64,000 nt of DNA, from NCBI RefSeq assembly GCF_900142415.1, contig NZ_FRAU01000004.1, positions 124,001 to 188,000 on the forward strand. The letters are read 5' to 3'. The notes below the pieces were generated by a model. It ran no database searches. It had not been told where the DNA came from and was given only the letters and a program-made list of their open reading frames with translations. Position 1 is the first letter of the stretch, and the number at the start of each line of letters is the position of its first letter. Positions 41,284-50,910 of this stretch are shown here, piece after piece. Both the position numbers and the translations under genes were made by a program. Origin of the DNA: Rhodothermus profundi. GTDB lineage: Bacteria > Bacteroidota > Rhodothermia > Rhodothermales > Rhodothermaceae.

Positions 41284-42291
41284 ATGCATCGAGGCATTGC
41301 GTTCGTAACGGGCGGAACCGGCTTCATCGGCAGCCACCTGGTAGAAGAGCTGCTGCGCCGGGGCTACCGCGAAGTGCGCTGCCTGGTACGAAATCGGCTG
41401 CGCTGGCTAGAAGGGCTCGACATCGTCCCCGTACGCGGCGACTTTTCCCGAATTGAGGTGCTCTGGGAAGCCGTGCGTGACGCCGACGTCGTCTTTCACG
41501 TGGCCGGCGTTACGCGCGCCCGTGACTGGGCGACCTTTGCGCAGGGCAACATCACGGCCACGCTGAACCTGCTGGGTGCCGTACTGGAAGCCAACCCCAA
41601 CGTCCGCAAAGTGCTCATCACCAGCAGTCTGGCGGCCGTGGGGTACTGCCCGGGCGGCGTGGCTACCGAAACGTCGCCCCTGCGTCCGATCAGCGCCTAC
41701 GGACGCAGCAAGGCGCTCATGGAACAGGCGCTCCAGGCACCTCGCGCCGAAGGTCCGCCCTTCATCGAAGTGCTTCCCCTGGTAGTGGTGCGTCCGCCTG
41801 CCGTCTACGGTCCTCGCGACGCCGACATCTATACGTTCTTTCGGACGGTCAGCCGGGGGCTGTGCCCGATCGTGGGAAGTGGCCGCCACCCCGAGCTGAG
41901 CCTGGTGCACGTGCGCGACCTGGTGCGCGGCATGGTAGACGCCGCCGAATCGGACGCCACCACGGGCCAGACCTATTTCATCGGCAGCGAGCAGTTCTAT
42001 TCCTGGCGCGAGATTCGCGACGCAACCCTGCGTGCGCTGGGCCGCCGTGCGCTGACCCTGCACATCCCCCCCTTCCTGGTTGAGCCCATCGGGACGCTGG
42101 TTGAGCTGGCCGGACGGCTGACCGGCACCTATCCCCCGCTTAACCGCGAAAAGGCCCGTGAAATCCGCCACGCCTGCAAAATGTGCGCGGTCGACAAAGC
42201 CCGCCACGACTTTGGCTACCGCCAGCAGATTGACCTCGAAACCGGCATCCAGGAAACCATCGCCTGGTACCGGCAGCAGGGCTGGCTGTAG
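41284..42291 (+). CDS. NAD-dependent epimerase/dehydratase family protein
   Basis: A 335-residue extended short-chain dehydrogenase. The coenzyme motif AFVTGGTGFIGSHLVEELLRRG is at the start, VFHVAGVTRA follows, and SSLAAVGY with YGRSK (residues about 138-145) gives the Ser-Tyr-Lys active site. VVRPPAVYGPRDADI is typical of sugar-epimerase and dihydroflavonol-reductase-like members. The substrate cannot be told: NDP-sugar, sterol or other ketone. It is likely co-transcribed with rlmD and converges, almost touching, with the MFS gene. Confidence 0.88.
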   Translation: MHRGIAFVTGGTGFIGSHLVEELLRRGYREVRCLVRNRLRWLEGLDIVPVRGDFSRIEVLWEAVRDADVVFHVAGVTRARDWATFAQGNITATLNLLGAVLEANPNVRKVLITSSLAAVGYCPGGVATETSPLRPISAYGRSKALMEQALQAPRAEGPPFIEVLPLVVVRPPAVYGPRDADIYTFFRTVSRGLCPIVGSGRHPELSLVHVRDLVRGMVDAAESDATTGQTYFIGSEQFYSWREIRDATLRALGRRALTLHIPPFLVEPIGTLVELAGRLTGTYPPLNREKAREIRHACKMCAVDKARHDFGYRQQIDLETGIQETIAWYRQQGWL

Positions 42292-42292
42292 C

Positions 42293-43495
42293 CTATCCTT
42301 CCTTCACCGAAGACTGCAGCGTGGGTTCAGGAAGGCCGTAGCCCACCACCAGGGCCATGACCAGGAGGGCCAGCGCGCCCAGCAAAGCATTGCTTGCGTA
42401 GCCGTATTGCGTGAAGAGCCAGCCCGCAACGACCCCGCTGATGCCAATGCCGAGCTGTCCCAGCGCAATCGACAGGCTCATGAGCGAACCGCGCCGCGCT
42501 CCCGGCACCAGCGCCGTCAGCAACGACTGGAGCGGGCTCATGCGCATGCCCACCAGGGCCATGGCCAGGGCAAACAGTCCATACGCCGCAATCCTACTCC
42601 GCATGAGAAAGGGCGCACCGGCCATCAGCACAGCCAGTCCAAGCGTGGCACTTACAATGAGGGGCTTGCGGCCCATGCGATCCGAGAGACGCCCGGCTAA
42701 CGGGCCGGCCACGACATTGGCCAGTCCGCCGAGCAGAAAGAGCAGCGCCATCGCTTCGGTGCGAAACCCGAGCGTACGCTCCAGCCAGGCGGGCAGATAA
42801 ATCAGAAACAGGCCGATGCTGAAAAACATCAGGAAATAGACCAGTGGCGAGGGGGCCGTTGCGGGCTGCCGCAGGAGCTCCCCATACCGCTGCAGCATGC
42901 CCTGAAGCGACAGCGGTTCTTCGGCCAGCACGCCCGTGGGCTGCGGCACGTAGCGCCAGATCAGCAGCGTGGCCAGCGCCATGGTCAGTCCGAACATCAG
43001 GAACGGCCAACGGAAGTCGACCCACCCCGCCAGCAACGTCCCCGCCGGAATGCCCACGATCTGGCCAAAAGCGATGCCGCTCATCACCCACCCGTTGGCC
43101 CAGCCGCGCCGCTCATAGGGAAAGTAATCACCCACGTAGCTGACGGCCGCCCCACTGAGCAATCCTCCGGCCGCACCGGCCAGGGCCCGTACAGCAAGCA
43201 GCGCAGCATAGCTGTACGCGATACCATGGAGCAGCAACGCCCCCGTCATTGCGGCACTGCCAACCAGAAGAATAGGACGACGCCCCAGCCGATCTGAGAC
43301 CGGCCCCGCTACCAGGGCCATAAGGCTAAGCATAACCGCATAGACCGAAATCAAGCTGCCCTGTTCTACAGCAGAAATGCCCAGCGTCGCGCCAATGCGT
43401 GGAAGAATGGGGACCATGATGATCACCTGACTACTGGCTGAAAAGACCATCAGCCAGAGCGCCAGGAGGATATGCCGTTCAGATTGGGCAGCCAT
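42293..43495 (-). CDS. MFS transporter, probable drug/solute exporter
   Basis: A 400-residue protein with 12 predicted membrane helices. The motif A region between helices 2 and 3 reads GPVSDRLGRRPILLVGS, and its second-half copy reads GPLAGRLSDRMGRKPLIV, both typical of the DHA1-type exporters. ATG 43495 is taken as the start; the in-frame TTG at 43525 adds ten residues without similarity. It is transcribed alone on the minus strand. The 208 bases between it and the TonB receptor gene include the leaders of both divergent genes. The substrate is unknown. Confidence 0.85.
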   Translation of the reverse strand: MAAQSERHILLALWLMVFSASSQVIIMVPILPRIGATLGISAVEQGSLISVYAVMLSLMALVAGPVSDRLGRRPILLVGSAAMTGALLLHGIAYSYAALLAVRALAGAAGGLLSGAAVSYVGDYFPYERRGWANGWVMSGIAFGQIVGIPAGTLLAGWVDFRWPFLMFGLTMALATLLIWRYVPQPTGVLAEEPLSLQGMLQRYGELLRQPATAPSPLVYFLMFFSIGLFLIYLPAWLERTLGFRTEAMALLFLLGGLANVVAGPLAGRLSDRMGRKPLIVSATLGLAVLMAGAPFLMRSRIAAYGLFALAMALVGMRMSPLQSLLTALVPGARRGSLMSLSIALGQLGIGISGVVAGWLFTQYGYASNALLGALALLVMALVVGYGLPEPTLQSSVKEG

Positions 43496-43703
43496 GCCCT
43501 GACCAGCGGTGTTTTCCGCGCCCAACCGCCGGCGCTAACGCTTTGTTTCGACAGAAACATCTCTCTGGATTACCCCTACTCCCTGCCCATCTGCTCAGGC
43601 ATCAAATAGCCCCATCGTTAACGACTCGCTAACAGGCGGATAATCTCTGAATAACAACCACCCCCTACTTTAGGGACGGTTCTAGAAGCGAGCACAAGGG
43701 CCT

Positions 43704-46577
43704 ATGAAGCGTTTGCTTCTGCTGTTTCTGGCGATGTGGCTGGTCTGTCCGGCTCAAGCCCAGACGGGACGCATTGCCGGCACTGTGGTTGACGCCGATA
43801 CCGGCGAACCGCTTATTGGCGTCAATGTGTTTGTCGAAGAGAATAGCACAGGTACGGCCACAGATCTGGAAGGACGCTACGAAATAGGCAACTTAGCTCC
43901 AGGCACTTACACGCTTCGTTTCTCCTACGTGGGCTACCACAGCCAGACTGTAGCAGGCGTAACCGTACAGGCAGGCAACGTTACGCACCTCAACATCAAG
44001 CTGGCTTCGCAAGAAGTAGGACTGGAGGCTGTAGTTGTCGAAGCACGTCTGCTGCGCAATACCGAAGCCGCCATGTTAGCTGTCCGCCAGAAGGCAGCCG
44101 CCCTCAGTGAGGCAATCAGCGCCGAAATGATGGCGCGCACTGGCAGCAACAACGCAGCCGACGCCATGGAAAAAGTAACAGGCGTATCGGTGCTTGATGG
44201 CAAATATGTCTACATCCGAGGGCTGGGCGAGCGCTACATGAACGCCCAGCTTAATGGACTCGACCTACCCAGCGCTGATCCTGACCGAAAAGCTGTCCCC
44301 TTCGACCTTTTCCCGACGGCCCTGCTGGATAATATCGTTACTGTCAAAACGTTCACGCCCGACAAACCTGGGAATTTTACCGGGGGCAGCGTCAACCTGA
44401 ACACGCGCGCCTTTCCTGATGCCTTATCGATTAGCTTTACCACCTCAATTACCTATCGCCCGCAGGTAGTAGGGTTTGGCAACCTGATGCTGGCGGTGCC
44501 CAACGCAAATCCGGGCACCTGGGGCCTCCAGGCCAGCCAGCTCGACGTGCCCGCTCTGCTGCAACGCTATCGCCTTGAAAACATTCCGTCTCTTAGCGAA
44601 GCAATTGTAGATGCCCAAAACGCCCGACTACTGGATCAGCTTTCCAAAGCCCTCACGCCAGCATTAACGCCCATCTATCGGCGCGCACCGTTCAACCGAA
44701 GCTACACCCTCTCGGTAGGCAATCGCCTGAATCTGGGCAATGGACGGCTACTGGGCGTGGTGGCCAGTTTTAGCTACCGCCGACAGGCTACTGCCTACGA
44801 TGACGGCATATGGGCCCGCTACCGACTAACGAGCCGCAACGCAACGGTCCTTTCTGAGGACAATTACCTGCACACCATCTCAGGTACCGACGAAGTCCTC
44901 TGGGGTAGCCTGATCAATGCGACCCTGCGTCTCCACCGCCACCACGAACTGAGCGTCCGGTTCATGCAGAGCCACAGCGCTGAAAGCACCGCGCGCTACC
45001 AGCGCGGTCGCTTTCTGTACACCCTGGAGCCGGACGACATCTATGAAACCCGATCGCTGATTTACATTGAGCGGAACCTGCGCACCTATCAGATTCACGG
45101 CAAACATGCGCTGACCGACAAAGAAAAACCGGCTACGCTGAGCTGGGACCTCTCCATCACAAACACCCGGCAGGCCGAACCCGACCGTCGCTTCTTCACC
45201 AACCACTATCGCATCCGTACCAGCAGCGACGGCTCGGCTGACACGCTCTACACAATCCGCGCTACCACCCCACCGCAACGCTACTTTCGCTCTCTTAAAG
45301 CCTCCAATCAGGTAGGCAAGCTGGCCCTGGACATACCGATCACAACCCGGCTTCGCTTGAAACTGGGCGGCTACCTGCAACGCAAGAGACGCCTTCACCG
45401 AGAGCGCAAGTTTGTCCTGCGCCAGCAACGCGGTGCCCGCTACAACGGTAACCCGGAAACGTTCTTCACCTCTGAAAACCTGGGGCTTATTCAAGAGCAC
45501 GACATCAACGGCGACGGCATACCCGACCTGTTCACTTTTGGATTATACCTCCAGGAAGATACCCAACCCTCCTCCAACTACGATGGCCTCCAGGACGTAT
45601 GGGCTGGTTTTGCCATGATCGACGGGACTCTCGCGCACCGACTACGCGTGATCACCGGTCTCCGGTATGAAACCACCAATATGGAGGTCGTCAGCCACGA
45701 CTCCACCAAAGAGGCCGGACGACTACAAAATGGCGACTGGCTACCAGCAGTAGCCCTGATTTACCAGTTGGCGGGCAACATGAACCTGCGCCTGGCCTAT
45801 GGCCGCACGCTGGCCCGACCGATCTTTCGAGAGCTGGCTCCTTACTCGACTTTCGAATACGTGGGAGGCTACCTGCTTACCGGCAATCCCGGACTGCGCC
45901 GCACGCTCATAGACAACGTTGACCTGCGGTGGGAATGGTTCGTGCGCCCAGGCGAACTGCTGGCTACCAGCGTGTTCTTGAAACACTTCCATAATCCCAT
46001 CGAGGCGGTATATCAGCCCTTCGCTCCTAACGATAGCCCGGAGGTGCAGTACCGCAACGTTGACGACGCCGTGCTCTATGGACTCGAGCTAGAGCTGCGA
46101 AAGCGACTGGACTTTCTGCATGGTGCGCTTCGCCACTTTGAAATCAGCGGCAATGCAACGCTTGTTCATGCAACCGTACAGGTGCCCGCAGAAGAGCTTC
46201 GGTCGATTCGTGCATTGCGCCCCGACGCGCCGGCTACGCGTCCGCTCCAGGGACAATCGCCCTACCTCTTCAACGTGAATCTGAGCTATGTGCATGAGCA
46301 GCGAGGAACCACGGTCAGCCTGCACTATCACGTATTCAGACCGCGGCTGAAGGAAGTAGGGTTGGGTGGCACCCCCGACACCTATGAGCGGCCTCGCCAC
46401 CTGCTGGACCTGAACGTTAGCCAGCGGCTGCTGGCTACCTTATCACTTAAAATTTCGGCCAAGAACCTTCTGAACGCTCGCTATCGCGTTTCCCACACCT
46501 ACAAAGGACGAGAGTACGTAACGCGCGCTTATGGAAGCGGACGCGCCTTCTCCATCGGACTCCGCTATCAGTACTGA
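43704..46577 (+). CDS. TonB-dependent outer-membrane receptor with CarboxypepD_reg-like domain
   Basis: A 957-residue receptor. Order: signal peptide (MKRLLLLFLAMWLVCPAQAQ), a carboxypeptidase-regulatory-like domain (GRIAGTVVDADTGEPLIGVNVFVEENSTGTATDLEGRYEIGNLAPGTY), a plug domain (NAADAMEKVTGVSVLDGKYVYIRGLGERYMNAQLNG), and a barrel ending RAFSIGLRYQY. The RGLGERYMNAQLNG and NFTGGSVNLNTRAF motifs mark the OmpR/OprB-like subgroup with no known substrate. It takes up a substrate across the outer membrane using TonB energy. No SusD is adjacent; instead a secreted T9SS protein follows after a hairpin, and the two may work on the same nutrient. Confidence 0.93.
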   Translation: MKRLLLLFLAMWLVCPAQAQTGRIAGTVVDADTGEPLIGVNVFVEENSTGTATDLEGRYEIGNLAPGTYTLRFSYVGYHSQTVAGVTVQAGNVTHLNIKLASQEVGLEAVVVEARLLRNTEAAMLAVRQKAAALSEAISAEMMARTGSNNAADAMEKVTGVSVLDGKYVYIRGLGERYMNAQLNGLDLPSADPDRKAVPFDLFPTALLDNIVTVKTFTPDKPGNFTGGSVNLNTRAFPDALSISFTTSITYRPQVVGFGNLMLAVPNANPGTWGLQASQLDVPALLQRYRLENIPSLSEAIVDAQNARLLDQLSKALTPALTPIYRRAPFNRSYTLSVGNRLNLGNGRLLGVVASFSYRRQATAYDDGIWARYRLTSRNATVLSEDNYLHTISGTDEVLWGSLINATLRLHRHHELSVRFMQSHSAESTARYQRGRFLYTLEPDDIYETRSLIYIERNLRTYQIHGKHALTDKEKPATLSWDLSITNTRQAEPDRRFFTNHYRIRTSSDGSADTLYTIRATTPPQRYFRSLKASNQVGKLALDIPITTRLRLKLGGYLQRKRRLHRERKFVLRQQRGARYNGNPETFFTSENLGLIQEHDINGDGIPDLFTFGLYLQEDTQPSSNYDGLQDVWAGFAMIDGTLAHRLRVITGLRYETTNMEVVSHDSTKEAGRLQNGDWLPAVALIYQLAGNMNLRLAYGRTLARPIFRELAPYSTFEYVGGYLLTGNPGLRRTLIDNVDLRWEWFVRPGELLATSVFLKHFHNPIEAVYQPFAPNDSPEVQYRNVDDAVLYGLELELRKRLDFLHGALRHFEISGNATLVHATVQVPAEELRSIRALRPDAPATRPLQGQSPYLFNVNLSYVHEQRGTTVSLHYHVFRPRLKEVGLGGTPDTYERPRHLLDLNVSQRLLATLSLKISAKNLLNARYRVSHTYKGREYVTRAYGSGRAFSIGLRYQY

Positions 46578-46601
46578 TCCCGATGCCTCCCAACGCAAAA
46601 C

Positions 46602-46631
46602 GAAGCGGCGGCCTGTGGGCCGCCGCTTCGC
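46602..46631. promoter_or_regulatory. Perfect 13-bp hairpin between the receptor and T9SS genes
   Basis: CGAAGCGGCGGCC (46602-46614) pairs perfectly with GGCCGCCGCTTCG (46619-46631) across a TGTG loop. No T run follows, so it may be a rho-type stop, an mRNA-stabilising stem or an attenuator within the 100-base gap. Confidence 0.7.
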
Positions 46632-46677
46632 ATAAAGACCGCTCATTAACAAACCATAAACCCAACGTAATCCTGCC

Positions 46678-48339
46678 ATGAACACGCGCCTGAGCATGCT
46701 GCTCCTACTATGCTGGCCCCTGGTAAGCCATGCGCAAAACGTGGTAACCATTACCGATGCCGACATTGGTCCGGGCGATCAGGTTACCTGGACCAGCGAC
46801 AATATCTACCTGCTCGACGGCTTTGTCTTTGTGGAAGAGGGGGCAACCCTCACCATCGAACCCGGCACCATCATCAAAGGCAAACCCGGCACCGGTGAAA
46901 ACGCCTCTGCCCTCATCATCACGCGCGGCGCCCGCATCTATGCCGAAGGGACTCCTGAGCGCCCCATCATCTTCACGGCCGAAGCAGATCCCCTCGATGG
47001 AAGCTTCGATGCGTCCATTCGCGGCCAGTGGGGCGGACTGATCATACTTGGTCGCGCCTCTACGAACCTCGCCACCGGTGAAGCCAATATCGAAGGCATT
47101 CCCTCCACAGAAACCCGCGCCCGCTACGGCTGCGTCCCAGGCAACAACACCCCCACCCCAATCGACGACTGCGATGACAACGACAACTCTGGCGTCCTCC
47201 GCTACGTCTCCATCCGACACGGCGGCTCCAACATCGGGGCAGACAACGAAATCAACGGACTGACGCTGGGCGCCGTTGGACGAGGCACAACCATCGAATA
47301 CGTCGAAGTCTTTGCCAACGAAGACGATGGCTTTGAATTCTTCGGTGGCACCGTTAACACCCGGTATCTTGTAGCCGCCTTCTGCGGCGACGATGCCTTT
47401 GACTATGACGAAGGATTCCGCGGTAAAGGTCAGTTCTGGTTTGCTATTATGCCTCCCGACGGAGGCAACCGAGCAGGCGAACACGACGGCGGGCGCGATC
47501 CTGAAGACGGCCAGCCCTTTGCCATTCCGCTTATTTACAATGCCACCTATATCGGATCGGGCGCCAGCTCGGGCAATGCCGACAACAATGTCTTTGTCTT
47601 CCGCGACAACGCAGGCGGCAAATACTACAATTCTATTTTCACAGACTTTGGCAACCTGGGCATCGTCGTTGAAGACCTGGAAGGCATTGCAGTCGACAGC
47701 CGCCAGCGTCTTGAGCAGGGGGACCTGGTGCTGGCCCACAACCTCTGGTGGAGCTTTGGTGCAGGCAACAACCTGGCCGATATCGCCCCGCAAGCGTTTG
47801 TGCAGCAACACCTGCTGGCTAACAATAATTTTGTTGAAGATCCGATGCTGCGGGGCATCAGCCGGGAATCGAATGGCGGGTTGGATCCACGTCCAGCGCC
47901 CAACTCACCGGCTCTGACGCGGCCACGGGCCGCCTATCCCGCCCAGGACCCCTTCTTCACACCCGTGGAGTACCTGGGTGCCTTCGGCCCCGATGACCTC
48001 TGGATCAAGGGATGGACCAAAGTCGCCCAGCTCGGCATCTTGACCGGCCTGAAGCGCAACGCCACCGAAACATCCTTCCCGGTGATGCTCTATGCTGGTT
48101 CTCCCAACCCCTTTCGCTCCACGGCCACGGTAGCATTTTCGCTGAATCAGCGGCAGCACGTTCGGCTGGCCATTTATGACCTGCTCGGACGCGAAGTAGC
48201 CCGCCTCGTTGAAGGCGTTCGCCCGGCCGGCACCTACCATATTCCCTTTGATGGGAGCCACCTGGCGGCCGGCACCTATCTGGTCCGTCTTGAAACCCCC
48301 TCGGGCGTGCAGGTGCGAACGCTAACGCGCCTGCCCTGA
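46678..48339 (+). CDS. Secreted T9SS cargo protein with C-terminal sorting domain
   Basis: A 553-residue protein with a signal peptide (MNTRLSMLLLLCWPLVSHAQ). The body resembles a right-handed beta-helix or parallel-beta repeat (for example GATLTIEPGTIIKGKPG and IYAEGTPERPIIFTAEADP). The C-terminal 80 residues form a type IX secretion sorting domain: SPNPFRSTATVAFSL, VRLAIYDLLGREVARLVEG and LAAGTYLVRLETPSG. So it is exported across both membranes and attached or released at the surface. It is paired with the TonB receptor upstream, and the pair is probably co-regulated. The ligand is unknown. A strong terminator follows. Confidence 0.88.
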   Translation: MNTRLSMLLLLCWPLVSHAQNVVTITDADIGPGDQVTWTSDNIYLLDGFVFVEEGATLTIEPGTIIKGKPGTGENASALIITRGARIYAEGTPERPIIFTAEADPLDGSFDASIRGQWGGLIILGRASTNLATGEANIEGIPSTETRARYGCVPGNNTPTPIDDCDDNDNSGVLRYVSIRHGGSNIGADNEINGLTLGAVGRGTTIEYVEVFANEDDGFEFFGGTVNTRYLVAAFCGDDAFDYDEGFRGKGQFWFAIMPPDGGNRAGEHDGGRDPEDGQPFAIPLIYNATYIGSGASSGNADNNVFVFRDNAGGKYYNSIFTDFGNLGIVVEDLEGIAVDSRQRLEQGDLVLAHNLWWSFGAGNNLADIAPQAFVQQHLLANNNFVEDPMLRGISRESNGGLDPRPAPNSPALTRPRAAYPAQDPFFTPVEYLGAFGPDDLWIKGWTKVAQLGILTGLKRNATETSFPVMLYAGSPNPFRSTATVAFSLNQRQHVRLAIYDLLGREVARLVEGVRPAGTYHIPFDGSHLAAGTYLVRLETPSGVQVRTLTRLP

Positions 48340-48360
48340 CCACGCCCAGAGCGAATGCAC

Positions 48361-48400
48361 AAAAGGGGAGGAAGAAAGAACTACCTCCCCTTTTATTTCT
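48361..48400 (+). terminator. Terminator after the T9SS gene
   Basis: AAAAGGGGAGG (48361-48371) pairs with CCTCCCCTTTT (48384-48394) across a 12-base loop, followed by ATTTCT. The U tract is part of the stem's 3' arm. It ends the receptor/cargo unit. Confidence 0.75.
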
Positions 48401-48589
48401 GGTGAAAAGATTCCGCTTCTACTGACAGCTTAAGCGGCCAGACTACCGCCAAAAGCAGTCTGTGCGCAGCAAATGCCTCCTTCAGGCCTGATGACTCCGG
48501 GCCAGCGTAGCCAGTTGCACAAGCTGGAGCTTCCCGGTATTTTTGGGCGTTGCGTAACGGTATCCTCCTGTTTGAGTATACTGCCTGCC

Positions 48590-50359
48590 ATGCGCAAATA
48601 CCGGTGGGTCCGCCGTCCCCTTGCCGATCCAGATGCGGTGGCCACGCTGATGGCAGCCGCCCGTTATCTACCGGAGCCCCTGGCACGCGTGCTGGTAGCC
48701 CGAGGCATTACAACGGTGGAAGCTGCTCGCGCTTTTTTTCGGCCAACCCTTGCTCAATTACACGACCCTTTCCTGATGGCTGACATGGAAGCGGCGGCCC
48801 GCCGCCTGGCCCGGGCGATTGAACAGCAAGAGCACGTGCTGGTCTATGGCGACTACGACGTAGACGGCACAACGGCCACCGCGCTCATGACTTCCTTCCT
48901 GCAAACGCATGGCGTGCCTGTTCGATACTTCGTGCCGAACCGTTTTCGGCATGGCTATGGCTTAACGCAAAAAGCCCTTGAAGAAGCGCTGGAGGCCGGC
49001 ACCCGGCTGCTCATCGCTCTGGACTGTGGCATCACGGCGGCCGAAGAGGCGGCCTATGCCCGCGCCCGGGGCGTTGATCTGATCATCTGCGATCACCACA
49101 CCGCTGGCGCCACGCTCCCGGAGGCCGTGGCCGTGCTCGATCCGAAACGTCCCGACTGTCCCTATCCGTTTCCCGAACTCTCAGGCTGCGCCGTCGCCTT
49201 CAAGCTGGTGCAGGCAACGCTGCAGGTGCTGGGCGAGCCCCTCGAGACTTCCTACGCCTACCTTGACCTGGTTGCGCTCTCAACCGCAGCCGATATCGTA
49301 CCATTGACCGGCGAAAACCGCATCCTTATGGCCGAAGGCCTGCGTTACCTGCGCCGCACGCCGCGTCCAGGCCTGCAGCAACTGGCCGCTAAAGCCCGCT
49401 GGCCGCTGGAGACACTGACGATGCACGGCATTGTGTTCGGGCTTGCTCCTCGCATTAATGCGGCTGGCCGGCTGGGCGATGCCAACCGCGCCGTCCGGCT
49501 GCTATTAGCCGACGATATGGCCAGCGCTGAAGCACTGGCCGCCGAGCTGGATGCGGCCAATCGCGAACGCCAACAGCTCGACCGCCAGACGCTTGAAGAA
49601 GCTATGGCGCAGGCCGAACGCCAGATCACTGCCCGGGACGATCATTATGCCCTGGTGCTGTATCACCCTGACTGGCACCTCGGGGTCATCGGAATCGTGG
49701 CCAGCCGCATTGTCGAACGCTTCTACCGTCCCACTATTTTGCTCTGTGCTGTTGATTCCATTCTCAAAGGATCCGCTCGCTCCATTGCAGGTCTCAACAT
49801 CTATGAAGCGCTGCACGATTGCGAAGATCTGCTGCTGCAATTTGGAGGGCATACGTATGCAGCCGGCCTTGCTCTGGAAGAAACCCACCTCGAAGCCTTC
49901 CGCGAGCGCTTCAACGAAGCCGTAGGTGCCCGCCTGACACCTGAACTGCTCATCCCCCGCCTCGAAATTGACGCGTTACTCGATCTGCACACGCTGGACG
50001 AACGCTTCTGGCGACTTCTTCAGCGCTTTGGCCCCTACGGGCCCGAAAACGAAGAGCCCCTGTTTATGGCCCGCGATCTGGAAGTCGTAGGCGACCCTCA
50101 CCTGGTGGGCGGCGAAGGCAAGCACCTGAAGTTCTATGTGCGCCAGCGCGCCTACCCCGAAGATCCACCCTGCGAAGTTATCGGCTTCGGCATGGGACGC
50201 CTGCTTCCCCTGGTGCAGCACAGCCGTCGGACAGGACAGCCGCTGGCACTGGCCTTTACCCTCCAGGAAAACTCCTGGCAGGGCCAGACCCGCCTGCAAC
50301 TTCGACTCCGCGACCTGAAACTGCAACGCGTAGAAGCATCCGTCAATAAAATTTCTTGA
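48590..50359 (+). CDS. recJ: Single-stranded-DNA exonuclease RecJ
   Basis: A 589-residue DHH-family nuclease that digests 5' single-stranded DNA in recombination and repair. The core motifs are VYGDYDVDGTTATALM (motif I), LIALDCGIT, IICDHHTAG (DHH, motif III) and GLAPRINAAGRLGDA. Downstream SARSIAGLNIYEALHDCEDLLLQFGGHTYAAGL is the DHHA1-type second domain, where many homologues have GSGRS and this protein has GSARS. The C-terminal OB domain is present. ATG 48590 is used because upstream in-frame codons show no similarity. It stands alone between the T9SS terminator and the feo operon. Confidence 0.93.
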   Translation: MRKYRWVRRPLADPDAVATLMAAARYLPEPLARVLVARGITTVEAARAFFRPTLAQLHDPFLMADMEAAARRLARAIEQQEHVLVYGDYDVDGTTATALMTSFLQTHGVPVRYFVPNRFRHGYGLTQKALEEALEAGTRLLIALDCGITAAEEAAYARARGVDLIICDHHTAGATLPEAVAVLDPKRPDCPYPFPELSGCAVAFKLVQATLQVLGEPLETSYAYLDLVALSTAADIVPLTGENRILMAEGLRYLRRTPRPGLQQLAAKARWPLETLTMHGIVFGLAPRINAAGRLGDANRAVRLLLADDMASAEALAAELDAANRERQQLDRQTLEEAMAQAERQITARDDHYALVLYHPDWHLGVIGIVASRIVERFYRPTILLCAVDSILKGSARSIAGLNIYEALHDCEDLLLQFGGHTYAAGLALEETHLEAFRERFNEAVGARLTPELLIPRLEIDALLDLHTLDERFWRLLQRFGPYGPENEEPLFMARDLEVVGDPHLVGGEGKHLKFYVRQRAYPEDPPCEVIGFGMGRLLPLVQHSRRTGQPLALAFTLQENSWQGQTRLQLRLRDLKLQRVEASVNKIS

Positions 50360-50385
50360 AAAGGAAACCCTCTCCCCCCCAGGCG

Positions 50386-50422
50386 TTGCATTTCTGCGTT
50401 CAGACATTTAGACTATGTCTAA
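50386..50422 (+). promoter_or_regulatory. feo promoter with overlapping palindromic operator
   Basis: TTGCAT (50386-50391) and TAGACT (50409-50414), 17 bases apart, are a fair promoter. The palindrome TTAGAC TAT GTCTAA (50408-50422) covers the -10 element and resembles metal-dependent DtxR/MntR-type operators. Repression under metal-replete conditions would be expected (inference). Confidence 0.5.
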
Positions 50423-50451
50423 GCAAGAATCTCGGCCGGAGGTAGGAAGCC

Positions 50452-50682
50452 ATGCGGAGTGATGCGGCCCCGCTGACCTGTTTCCAGAAAGGACAATACG
50501 TACAGATCGAGTGGCTGGCTCTCGACGAGGCGGAGGCGCAGCGGCTGCGTGAGCTGGGCGTGCGCGAAGGCTGCCGGGCGTGCGTGATGCTCAACGCAGA
50601 CAAGTGCATCCTCGGGCTGGGTGCCTGCCGATTAGCCCTGCAACGCGAAGTGGCCATGCGGCTGTTCGCCGTACCTGCCTGA
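50452..50682 (+). CDS. feoA: FeoA domain protein, first
   Basis: A 76-residue SH3-like FeoA protein: RLRELGVREGCRACVMLNADKCILGLGACRLALQREVAMRLFAV matches the family core (LRELGFREGTEV, then G-RIALRR-A--I-V). It is a small cytosolic partner of the FeoB ferrous iron transporter. CGGAGGTAGGAAGCC before ATG 50452 is a strong ribosome site. It has more cysteines than usual (Cys at CFQ, CRACVM, CIL and ACR), which may matter for metal or redox sensing. It is the first gene of the feo operon, three bases before the second feoA. Confidence 0.85.
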   Translation: MRSDAAPLTCFQKGQYVQIEWLALDEAEAQRLRELGVREGCRACVMLNADKCILGLGACRLALQREVAMRLFAVPA

Positions 50683-50685
50683 GCA

Positions 50686-50910
50686 ATGACGACGCTACGT
50701 GATCTCCGGCCGGGAGAACGGGGCCGCGTGACCGGCTATGCCAGCGACCGGCTTCCTCCTCGCATCTTCGAGATGGGTCTGTTGCCCGGCACCGAAGTGG
50801 AACTGATCCGCATCGCTCCTCTGGGCGATCCACTAGATTTGAAGGTCCGCGGGTTTCATCTCTCCATTCGCAAACACGAGGCGGAGTTGATCCTCATTGA
50901 GCGGCTATGA
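50686..50910 (+). CDS. feoA: FeoA domain protein, second
   Basis: A 74-residue FeoA protein. LRDLRPGERGRVTGYASDRLPPRIFEMGLLPGTEVELIRIAPLGDPLDLKVRGFHLSIRKHEAELI shows the complete family pattern, closer to the standard type than the first copy. Its stop overlaps the feoB start by 4 bases (ATGA), so it is coupled to feoB. Two consecutive FeoA proteins before FeoB are known in several lineages. Confidence 0.92.
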   Translation: MTTLRDLRPGERGRVTGYASDRLPPRIFEMGLLPGTEVELIRIAPLGDPLDLKVRGFHLSIRKHEAELILIERL

